From contig NC_045427.1 in assembly GCF_902635505.1 (NCBI RefSeq), forward strand, positions 56,136,539 to 56,200,538: 64,000 bases of DNA, given 5' to 3'. The position numbers and the translations under genes are program-made. The notes beneath the pieces are model-generated. The model saw only the letters and a program-made list of their open reading frames with translations, was not told where the DNA came from and made no database searches. Below are positions 1 through 12,000 of this stretch, piece after piece. How positions within the stretch are numbered: the stretch's first letter is position 1; each line of letters begins with the position of its first letter. This DNA comes from Sarcophilus harrisii. Lineage: Eukaryota; Chordata; Mammalia; Dasyuromorphia; Dasyuridae.

Positions 1-3000
1 GCCATCTGTTCTGTGGCACTCTGCAAAGTGCCCACCAGGCCTCGAAGCTGAGCCAGCACTGGCTCGCGGGCTTCCTGTTCTCTCGCCTTCCGACTCTTCA
101 TGTGGTTCTCTAACTGCTGCAGGTCTGAAGTTGGGGAGGGAGCTTGGGTATCACTGAGACCCCAGATTAGGCGGCCCCAGATTCCCAGTGGGGGTCCCGA
201 GCTCCTCCTTGTGGCCAGGCTCTGGGGGAAAGGGGAAGACTCCACTTACATTCCTGGGTGCCCAGCTTGAAGCTGTCATTGATTTGCTGGAACATGGCCT
301 GACAGCTCTTCTCAAAAGTGGGCAGCACGATGCTCTGGAAGGCCTCACGGTAGGCAGCCTGCATGGGTCCCTGCAGTGTGTCTGCAGCTGCGCGGGCGAT
401 TGTGTCAGTCAGATTCTGGGGAAAGTGACAGAGGACGGACAGCAGCCTGTGAGCCCATGAAGAGGAATCTGCCTGAGACCCTCCTGCAGACCCATCCCCA
501 GACAGGCTCCACACCTTGGACTTGACCAGCTTGGTGACATTCTCCTTAAGGGTGCCTTCTACTGCGGTCAGCTTGGCGGCCACGGTGCCACTCAGCTGGC
601 CCGTCACTGGCTCCAAGCTTTTGGAGACACCTTTGCCAGGGCAGAAATAGCACAGGAAAGGCGTGGGCTGGAGTTCTTATGTAGGGACTCCATGAGCCCC
701 TCGCCTCCCTCGCTTACCCTCCCAAATCCCACCATACTCACACTGGGGAATGGTCTTCTTCATCTCTTCTCTAACTGTGCGCTCCAGCCGGCCTGCCACA
801 GCTGAGGACAGGGCCTGGGACAACTGCTGTGACAAATGCTCCTGCAGCTGCCCGCTACGCTGCTGCCCCTCAGCCAGGGCCCGCTCTAACCGTCTCTCTG
901 CATGGCCAGCTAAGGAATTCAGCAGCCCAATGGAAGCCAAGGAACACCCACCATACCTCTACCTGTCTCTAGCAGTCTGAGGAGGAAGCCCACAGGTGCA
1001 TTATGTTGAGGGTCTCCTAAAACACCTTAAGAAAGCATGAGCTTCTAGCTGGGTGATCCTGGGCAAATCTCTTAATCCCAACTTCCTCAACAACAACAAA
1101 AGCAAGCATGAGCTTTGGGCCCTTGGACATCCCCAGTAACTCTGGGCTACATGTGCCACAAAGGTCATCATTCCCATTTTACAAAAGAGAAAAGCAGCTC
1201 AAAGTGCCCCAAGGATCAGTTATGCCCAATGCTCAGAGTTTGTCCTTTGCCATGACTATGTGGTCGGCTCCTTGATGCCCTGGCCCCACGGAGTGGGCAG
1301 ACAGCTCCCTTCCCACTGGCACCCAAGGATACGCTCATGTTCTTGTCTAGACTCCAGGACCCTCTCCACGTGGCCCATGATAGAACTCTGTACCGCATCC
1401 AGCTGGTCCGTTAGCCGCTGCAGCAACTCAGCGTGACTCTGCCGCAGCTCAGCAAGCTCCCGCTGCTGCCCCCGAACCACAGCCAACCACTCTTCAGGAG
1501 GTTCTGTTGCCTGGCATGGGGACATGTGTATCATGCTGGGCCAAGGGCGCCAAGCCCTCTTCTGCCTGGGATGTCTCAGAGTCCAGGCCTGCAGAGAAGG
1601 CAGCCTTCCGAGACTTCCCAGGGGACAGAGGAGAATCCTGGCCAGAAGAGCTGTCCAGGCAGGCAGGAAGGAAAGAAAAGGGTCCAGTAAGAGGAAGGCC
1701 AGGGGTGAGGGGTAGAGACATAAGAGCTCACCTGGTGTTCTACCAGCCAGGGGCCTTGTGCCAGGTCCCTGCAACAAGAAAAGAGTCTGATGAGACCTGA
1801 TCACTAGGGACCCAAAGGAGGTAGGTAGTTGAGAAGAGCAAGGGACAGAGCCAGGACAACGGGCCTGGGGCCTACCTGCTGCCCTCCAGCTCCACCTACC
1901 CATCATCCTTCTTGCCCTTCCTCTTCAGCTTGGGGGAGGCCCGGGGAGATCCCTTGGTTTTCCAATCCTTCACTGGCAGTCGTGGGGCCGTTGCTTTGGC
2001 AACAAAGCCAGCTGAGGTCGAGGCCAAGCTGGCCACCTCGTCATCATGGTCACTGTGGAGGGGGGAGAAGACACTTTACACCTCCCTGCTCTCACCACCC
2101 AAGAGCCCCCCACGGACAAGATGGACACAGGCACCAAGGAGGAGGGCCAGGTCACTGTGGGGGTGGGATGGGGGAGCGGTGGGACATGCAGGGATGGGGG
2201 GCACCTCTGCTCAGCACTGGCATCCTGACTGTCCTGTTGCAGCAGATGGTAGGCGTGCCGGTGGTAGGAAGAGGCCTTGTGTTTCTCCTGAACATCATCC
2301 CTGGGACTGTGTGGCAAGGTGAGGGTGAGGAAGGAGATGTTGAAAAAGGCCAGAGAGCAAAGGACCCCCGCATGCTCTGTCCACAGGCCCTGTTCTAGGG
2401 GCATAAGCAAGGACAGGACAGAAGTCCCCTGCCCCCTTCCTAAGCCCTTGCCTGGTAGGAGTCTGGGGGAGAAGGGCCAAGGCCAAGATGCTGCCACATG
2501 TGTTCAAGACCAGCATGACTAAAAACAGTCTGGGAAACTAGCACAGGCAGAACTGCAGCTCAAGAAGGGGGAAGAGGAATAGGAGGAAGGAGACAAAGCA
2601 GGACAGCCCACTCCACCTTGCTTGTTACCTGTCAGCCAGGCTATTGCGGGTTTCCCGGGTGATGTCAGGCGCAGCAGGCCAGGCCTTGCTGTCAGCGGCA
2701 CTAGTCTCCTGGCTCAGCGCCGTCTCCAGCAGAGAAGGGGTGCTTCGCTTCTCCCCCTCCCCAGGACTCCCATCCAGGCTGTGCTGAGGGCCGTGCTCGG
2801 GGCCAGGCCGGGGCCGGGGGGATAACAGGTGCAGGGCCGAGGCGGCGGACGCCATGCTGTCGGGCTCAAGGCCCTCTGGAGCGGCGGTGCCAAATCCTCG
2901 GGGCAGCGCCTCTGAGGCAATCTCGGGGATGTCCTGGGACAGGGCTGTGGAGGCTGAGGAGATGACGTCGGGGGAGCGGGCCCGGGTCGGAGAGGCCTGT

Positions 3001-6000
3001 GGCACCACCAAGGGCTCTACCTCCTGCAGCTCCAGGGACAGTGATGGGTTCCCTTGCGGGACCTGCCCAGAGAGCTCCCACTTAACCGCTGCCCATCTCC
3101 CTCCTAACCCCCAGCCTTCCCACTTCCCAGAAGCTGCTAACCCACCTGGCTGGGCCCCTTGGTTGTTAGTTTATCAGAGAGGCCTGGGATGAGGACGCTG
3201 TGGCCACGGGGACTAGCCTGCAGGCTGCTACTGCTGCTGCTCAGGGTCAGACTGCTGTCTAGCTGCAGCTTGGGACTCAGGGTCAGCTCCTCGGATGGCC
3301 TGGATCAGGGGAAAAAGGCCCATCTTACAGAGCTTCCTGTACCCTAATTCGGGCTTCCTGAACGGTCCCTTTGCAAGACCAGGCTCCTTCCTCTCACCTG
3401 GGTATGGCTGTGTCTGTGGCCGAGGTGGTATTCAAGGACGTCACAGCTGTTAAAGAACTCCCACTGCTTCCTGGGGACACAGTGATCTACGGAGACATGA
3501 CATGAGGACAGTGGGGTAGCTGACCTGAGAGCCCAGGCCGAGGTTCAGAGCTCTGGGAGCTTGGACAAGATCCTCATCTTTCCCGGATCGGGTGTCTTCC
3601 TTCTGACCATGGACCCTCCCCGAGCTAGGCACATACCTGCTGCAAGGAGACACTCGGAGTCATGAAGGCATCAGGGGTCATGAGCTTGGGCTTGGCCTCA
3701 TTAGTCAGGCTGAGAAAGTCGGAAGGGACAGGCAGGTCAGCAATGCGCCGGAGGTCAGCCTGAGAGCCCTGGCCAGAACCCTGGCCAGAGGCCAGACTCT
3801 CCGAGTTCAGCTCTGGCAGGTGCTCTCCAAACCCTGAGGGAAGAAAAAGCACCCCTGAGGCCTGACCCCTTCAGAGGAAGACAAACAGAAAAATGAAGCA
3901 GGACCCCTTCTCCTTCTGCTCTGCCACAAGGAGTCTGAGCCCTGCCACTCACCAAAGTCTTCTCGAGCTGAGTGGGAAGGGAGGGGAGCCACCACATCGG
4001 GACTCTGCTGCGGCTGGAAACGGATCTGGACATCCTGCAGAGCCCTGTCAGGGAAGGAGAGCTCAGGGTTGCCCAGGAACAGCCTTCTGGACCAGAATCT
4101 GGGCTCACCATAGCCCAAAGGTGTCTGAGGGGGAGGGACTTACTTGGTGTGGACACAGAAGAGCTTGATAAGTACACCTGCTGCTGACTCCACAGCCCCG
4201 GCACCATGGGAGCCCTCTGTAAAGATAGTGACACGGCCAGAGAGTCAATTTGCTCCTCCTCTCATTTCTGTGGCTCCCAGAGCCGATCCAGAGCACTTGG
4301 CTTGCCTCCGTGGAGGGGCTGGGCTGAGGGGGGTAAATGTTAACTCTCACCTGTGCTCAAACTGTCCCCTTCCTCCTCAGCTGGGAGAACCTCTGTGTGC
4401 CGCAGGCGGCAACGGCTCACAACCTGAATGCCAAAGCTTAGCACGGGGTGGGTGAGCAGGAACTCGGAGATGGAACTGAAGTAGGCCCTGCCTTCCTCCT
4501 GGTTCTGCAGCAGCTCCATCACATACAGCACCTGTGCATGGCACCCAACAGAGGGCTAGACTCAATCCCAAAGGGGATGATCTTGAATGGCAACACTAGA
4601 GAAGCCACTTCTCTGGAGCTGCCATCCTTCTCCTGGGTAATCCCTAATTTCCCCACCTCCTCCCTACCTTTCTCTGCACATCACTGAGGATCAGGTATTC
4701 AGCTGAAAGGTCTAGGCAGGCTTTGAGGCTGGGAGGCACACTCACTGGGTACATGTCTGGACAAAAGCTAAAGGGACAAAAGCAGAGGAGATAGGCTTCA
4801 GTACAGAGGGACCTCCACCCAAGAGGGATCAGAGCCCACAGCCATCAAAATTGCCCTTTTTCCCTATCTCTGGTCCAAAGCCTCAGCCCCACTACCCACT
4901 CACCGAATGGTTTGCAAGCAGGTCCAGGACACTGTGCACCACATCTTCAGTTCCCGGTTTTGGTCAGCTCCTGTGATGAGGAACCTCCAGAAGGGGACTC
5001 TGCGAAACAAGGAGGAGCTTGGGGGTGGGGTGGGGGAGTGGGCATGGGCTCTTGGGGCCTCATTTGCCATTACCCACCCTCCTTTCTCTGATGGCAATAT
5101 CTCCCTATCCTTTGCTCCATGGGCCTTCTGTGATGACCTTCCCCCCAAAGTGCCCAGGGACCTTTTATTGCTATTCCCAAGTATTCCTGGCCTGAATCTT
5201 CTAGAGGGCCCAAAAGTAAAGGAAAAGGGAGGGGGCAGGCTCACTCAGGGTCTTGTTTCTTGTGATTATCACAAAAAAGGAGGCAGGAGAGAGGCCTGCC
5301 ATCATGAGGCTTCCATTCATGAAGACACCTGCAAGGAAAATTGTAGAAAGATGGTCCTGGTACATAGGCTACATCAGCGTCACAGAAGTCCTGCTTTCTA
5401 GACCAGGAGGTTGATTCCCAGTCCTCAGCTTGATTATGCTCACTCACTCACAGTCTTTCACATCCAAACAAGTCAGTCTCTAGACACCAAGGCACTTCCA
5501 AACCCTAACTCATCTTACCGTGGCTCATCTTGGCCCTCGATATAGATCTGCCAGAACTTGACAAAGCCATCATGACTTGCAGTGGCTAAAACAGTTCCAT
5601 CAGGGGAGAGAGCTCCTTCACTCAGGCACTAAAAAGGAAAAAGACTCAATCAGCATCCAACCCCAGGGACCCAGAGAAGGGGATAATTAACCATTATCAG
5701 CAACATAGATTCGGCACCCTGCTAGACACACAGCACTAGGAAGACATAGACTAGACACATAGCATAAAAGAAACCCGCGTGTAGATATAGACACATAACC
5801 AATGATAAATTCTAAGAGGAAAATACTGATTGCTGGGACGAGTAATTAGGGAGATTAAAGGAAGTCCCAGGTTCTTCTTAGGTGAGAGGTCATTTTCAGC
5901 TTCTCTTTAAGGGCATTTTACTCTTATGAGATGCAGATTATGTTTCAAAGAATTCTCCTTTAAGAGGCCATGAACACAGCTAAAATTCAATGCTTTTACT

Positions 6001-9000
6001 AATAACTTAAGTGAAATATGGATGAAAGTATGATTATCAAATTTACTTAAGAAAAACTACAACTCATACCCTGAATTCAAAAGTTAGGATCCAAACTAAT
6101 TTCTATATCTCAAGCAACAATCTGATTTTATTAAGATTAAATTTTAAAGAGATTCATGTAAAATGCCACATCTACTTTTAGCTATCTATCACAGATATGG
6201 AAGGCGTGGTTATATTCTTTGGGAAAAAACTGAGTGAGTAGGGATGGTGGAAGGATCCAAAGTCCAAGGGGCTGGCACCATCCAGGTTTACATTCAGAGT
6301 TGAAGTATCTTGAAGGAGAGATAAGCATTCTTGAACACTGTTCTGATTAGAACATCCATGGAGCCTTATGTTCAGTGAGCTTTAGAAGGATACTAAGGCT
6401 AGCTCCATTCTAAGAGCTCCCCCCACTTTTTTTTTTTTTTAATTCTTACCACCTAGTACAATACCTGGCACATGGTAAACACTTCAGTGATTGTTGATCA
6501 ATAGAATGAACTTCTGCACAAGTACAAGTCATAGCATAAGACCTCAGGAAATCAATGTTTCTAAAAGTACCTAGCATTTCTAGGCCATGCTTCTGACATT
6601 TGGGTTTGTTGGTCAACCAATAAATAGAAGTGACAGAGGGTGTGCCCTCACCAATAACACCTCAAAGGATCCCTGGAAAAGAGGCTGCTACCATTAGGCC
6701 CGAATTCTCACCGTGCTATGGCCCTTAACCACAATGAAGCCTTCCTTGATGTGGCTGACATCCACAGGCCAGGAGCTATTGTTAGCTCGGAGAATGTCCA
6801 GATCCCATACCTCAGCCTAAGAAGGAAAAATGAAGTTGAGACCTCAGAGAAATGGGAAATTTCAAGTCTATAACCTAGAAACCAGCCAGAATATCTTGTG
6901 GGTTTTTACAAAGAACTTTAAGACTGTCAGCCTGATATGAGCAGAAAGAGGCAAAAAGTATAAGGAATCCAGAAGGACAGGAAAAGGAAGAAGGAAGAGA
7001 GGGAGAGAAAGAGAATGGGGGGACGGGGAGAAGGGAGAGATTGATTCTATACAAGAGCATTAGCTCTCTAGCTAGTGACAGGGTGAGAGAAGATAGATTA
7101 TGGTCATTGAGACATGTCCTGAAAACCCCAAATCCAGCAGGAGAAATAAAACAGAATAAAAAGCCTAATTTTAAATATCTGGGTTTCCTGATACCTATTA
7201 AGTTATAAAAAGGCTATTCCTAAGGAAGGCTGCTTTATTTAGTCTTTTGCTAATCCCTTCATGTGGACAGGGGTCCTTCCTACTCTGACCCTCTCCCCAC
7301 CCTGGCTGGCCTATAGATTCTCCGAAGTCCTTGCCCCTTACCCTATCTTCATGTAGCAGGGCCAGAGTTTGGCTGCCTTCTTCACTGCTTTCTTCATTCT
7401 CTTCTGGGATATATGGACACCAGATGATCCTTCGGAAGTGATTCAAAGGTGTGCCCTCCGAACGCTTAATGTTCACCACAATTTCCTCTCTAAAACAAAG
7501 CTAAGGCTTGGCAGATGCCTGATTCAGAATACAGGTTCCTGGCTTTCTCCTTTCCTAGCTCAGAGGTCTGAGTCGCTGGTTGTTCCCACCACCCTCAATG
7601 CTTAGCCCAGTGGGCAGAACCAAGAAGGATGGGAGCTTCTCAGGGAATTATAGGACATTATGTAAGAACAGCAAGACCTTCAATTTTACCAGGTACCCCA
7701 GTCCTTTAGCCACTCTGAGATAAATTCCAAACAGACCCCCACCCACCCACGGAAGGATACTGGATCTTGTTGTTCTCCATGGCCAGGCGCCACACAAAAA
7801 GGCTGCCCGATTCATCCAGGCAGGCCAGCTGGGGTGAGTTGAGGTGAGCAAAGGCTAAGTCGGCCACACTTCCTGTGAAGCCCTTTAGCAATGTTCGCTC
7901 TGCTGTGCTGACGCTGATCACCCGCACCATGGCTGAGCCATTGCTGGCACCTAAGGACATTAGATGGCATAATTCCTGGCCTAGCCCCTCCAAGCTCCCC
8001 CAGCATAGCCCTCAAAGATGAAAGGCAGTAGTCACAGTTTGATTCCAACTCTGCAGGTCCCCAGCAAACACCCCACATGGCCTTGTGAAGAGCTCCCTGT
8101 GCCATCCCTCTGATCCAATAACAGGGCTCTAGCCTGCCCACTCAACAATGTTCCCCCCACCCCTGTCACTGCAGACAATTCCTCTACTGTGTCCTAAAAG
8201 GTCAGAGCTGGGATGAGTGGACACAGCTTGGGGTGTTTCCTGCGGTCAAGCACTTTCCTCATACTCAAGAAGCTTCTTGGGACAATCAAACAGTCTTACT
8301 TCCCAGGCAGGGAAAATCAAGATCTTAGATGGGGTTTTCCAGAGGCCTATGGCTTAAACAAAGAGTTCCAAGTGTCCTATCTCACTGCTGCCAGATCCCA
8401 GGAGGACCTGGCCATGAAAAGGAAAGTTCTCGCTAACGAAGTCTTTGGTCCCAAGGGCAACAGCTCACCTCGGATGGCATACGCCAAGAATGCATTGGAC
8501 ACAGCAATCAAGTTGCCATAATAGTATTTTTGTTCCCAGTCATACTTGGCAACTGGCTGGATTTTTACCTGAGAACAAGAGCAAATAAAGGTCTTAAGGT
8601 CCTGAGTAGTAACCACACAGAGCTCATTCCCAGTTACTCTTACTCCCTTATCTCCACAAAGAAATCAGCCACCTTCCCAAATTCCAATTTTTGCTTTACT
8701 CATCTTGTCTGCCTCTCTCTAATCACAAGGGACTTGCAGGTTCCCAACATCTCCAGAGAGATGAGAGGCAGGATGGTGGGGACAGCAGCTAACCAAGTCC
8801 TGGGGAGGTTTCAACCCTTCTACACCCCCACAGGACCCTTTTATCTTCAAAAGGGAAAGGAAATGCCACAAGCCCAAACCCAGGCATGCATCAGTCCAGA
8901 AGATCAGAACTAGAGAAGGGAGAAAGAGACAGGGAATAGCACTAGGGGATAACCCAAGAAGTGGGCCCCTCAGAGATGATGGGAGAGCTGGTAAGGATGG

Positions 9001-12000
9001 GAAAAAAAAAACAAAAACAGACTGAAGACATTACCACAGCAGTTCTTATGGGAGGCAGCCCAGTGGTCTCTGAACCTCTCCCCAACCTCCCTTCTCTGTC
9101 TTTTTAGACCCAAATGCTTCCATTCTGTACCTTGTTGCTCCCCCGAGCCTTGCTTAAGATGTTGGAATCACTGCTAGCTACTATCTCCACCTCCTTTGCT
9201 GAAATTCCAATGCATGTTGAGCTGTCATCTCCAGAAAGGCAGCTGGATGGGGAAAGAGAAAGGACAGGCGCCACAGCTTTGTCTCAGGCACCTAAACTCT
9301 GCAGTATATAGGAACACCCATAAAGGGGGCTGAGGGAGACAAACCGACCCACTTAAGCCACCTTCCAGATTTCCTCAGCTGCATCTGGGCTAGTCTTAAG
9401 GAATGTCCTTCAGGATTTGTTCCTCATTCCTCAGTGTGCCTTATAGTCATTCATAACCCTACATGGAAGGGGCAGAGGGAATCAGAGTCGACAAGTATCA
9501 TCTATCCCATCGCCCTAATTTTATAGGACATGGGGTGTGTGGATTTAAGACAGAGCAGTAACTATAAACTCAACCCAATGCTCCACATCTTATACTTCTA
9601 TAGTACTTTAAAGGATTACAAAGTACTTTTTCCAAGACAACCTAATGTTTGTTAGTCAGTATGAGTATTATTAACTTTATGTCAGAGAAGAGATAACTGG
9701 CTCAAACCAGTGTGAATAACGACAACACTTACCTCCCAGGGCTGTTGTGAGGATCGAATGAGATACCTTAGCACACAGGAAACACTATATAAACGTTAGC
9801 TCTTACTACATTTCCAGCATGCCATTAGCCATGGGATGATGTGGGGTAGAAAAGGGAAAAGGGGATGATTTAATTTACATATGAAGGATCTAATGGACAA
9901 AGGCATGCTTTAACATAGCCAGCCAGCCTGTCTAGCAAGCACTGGCCCAAATATAGATAGTCCCCTTAAAATGATTTTTTTCTGAAAGAAAACAAATACC
10001 AATAAATGCCACTCTAGTCATTATTATTATAGCTAACGATATGATCACGCCATTACAGGTTACACTTTGGAGTGAAAAGGTAATTTCAACTTGGGTCTAT
10101 ATTGTACAAAAATTCTAGTTGATGCTAAATCTTAACATTCCTCCTACTTTTGTTGAAATTTAATTGTAATTTTAAAACTTAACTTGGTGCTAGATTTGTC
10201 TCATTATAGATAAGTAAATTCTCCAAAAAAATCCTTCTAGTTCTAGATACAATATAACTCTGTAATGAGGTTATCATGTATCACTGTATAACATAGCTAT
10301 CTGTGTTGGTGTCATGTTCACCTATTGTCAGTACCTCAAGGGAAAGATTGTTTCTTCTTGAAGCTTTGTATATCCCACAGTTCCTAACTCACTGCTGGAG
10401 GCTTGGCATGTATTTAATCAACGTTTTCTATGTTGTACTCCTGTCCGAGGTGGAGCAAAGTCCAAGAGGGAAGGAACCCAGTCCTGTCCCCTAAGACCCA
10501 TTTCCTCATTGCCCAATGCACTTACATGACCTGCTTCTCCTCCAGGTTGGCCAATGGTGCTGCTCGGTGACTTGGCTTGGACAGTACAGTTCCATCACCA
10601 GAAGAAAGGGGATCTGGCACCAAAAGTCCATTTAGGTCTCCATTGTAGGAGCTGGATGTCCGCTGGCTCTCTGTACCTGAGCCTAATGCCAGAGGAAAAG
10701 GAAGATCTCATCTCTTAACTGCTCCTAGGCACTTGCCCTCAGCTCCAAAGAGGCTAGTCTCCTAAACTACTCTCCACCTCTCACCTCTATGCTTTTATTC
10801 TTGCTGCTCCCAAATGGAATGCAGCTCCCCTGCATCTTCTATTTAAATCTTGTCACCCTCTGAAGGCCAGTCGAAATGCTGTCTCTTACACAAAGCCTCT
10901 CCACAGCCCCAAGTAATGTTTCCGTCCTCTAAATCCTATGGCTCTTCTTGTCAACTCCACCACTCACTTTCTTGCCCAGTGTTCTAATTTAACTTTTTAA
11001 AGTAGCAATCCTCCCCTAAGTATTCATTATGCTCTTTGAGGGCAAGGATGATGTTTCATATACAGGATTACAAAGGAGGGGCATGGTCTGAGAGATATAA
11101 GGGACGAGACAGATTACCTAGTCCAACCTCTTATTTTACAAATGAGGAAAACAAATCTGCTCCATGTCCCATGATTTGCCCATGGTCACACAGGTTGTGA
11201 ATGACCAAGCCGAGATCTGAATGCAAGAACTTTGACTCCAAATGCAGCACACAATTTTCACAATATGAGCCCTCCCAGGAATATCTGGTCTGGCACACAC
11301 TAGCTACTCAGGAAATATTTATTTCTGCCAATTTAAAGAAGATAAGGCCCCTGCCAAATCCACTAGAACAAATGACTACAGTATTGACTCCCTTGATACT
11401 TGACCAAGATAGTGAGACTGTTGTTTTCTTCTCTTTAAGTACCATTCTGGGGCTGGGCAGCTATAAGTCTGGGGTTCTGGTTTTCTCCCTCATTGGCTTA
11501 TCTGCTGCTGTGCTGTCAAATCACAAATCTCCCTTCTAACATGTAAAACAAAACAACAATAGAACTCTTAACTTTTCTAGAAACAGCATGAAGAAGGCTA
11601 CTTAGTGAATGAGAGAATTCAGAAGAAATTAGGAATAAATGGGGAGAGGGAACATGACCAGTTTCCCTGGAGAAACATACAGGATTCAGGAAAGAACTAA
11701 CTGAGAAGCTCAGTGGTTGACAATGGCAATGCACATACATGCATGGAAACTCTTGGGTAATTTGCCATAGCTGTTTCCTAGACACTAACCATCTCTAACA
11801 GGCTCAGAGCCAGGTCAGGGACTAAGGTGCCCAGGAGGCTTTAAGCACCTGCTCACCTAATTTCAAAAGACAGAAGAAAAGGAAGTAAATGTCACTTATT
11901 TTCACAGATAATAACCCTCACTAAAATATAACTTAAACTCCAAAATAAAAGGGAAAAAAGTCTCAAAAGACAATAAATATAGGAACCCTGAGGAGGAAAC

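Noticed and set aside
1216-1906. 216-residue minus-strand frame as one continuous EDC4 exon
   Set aside because: Only 1333-1510 and 1732-1768 encode EDC4 sequence with proper splice sites; the rest of the frame is intron.
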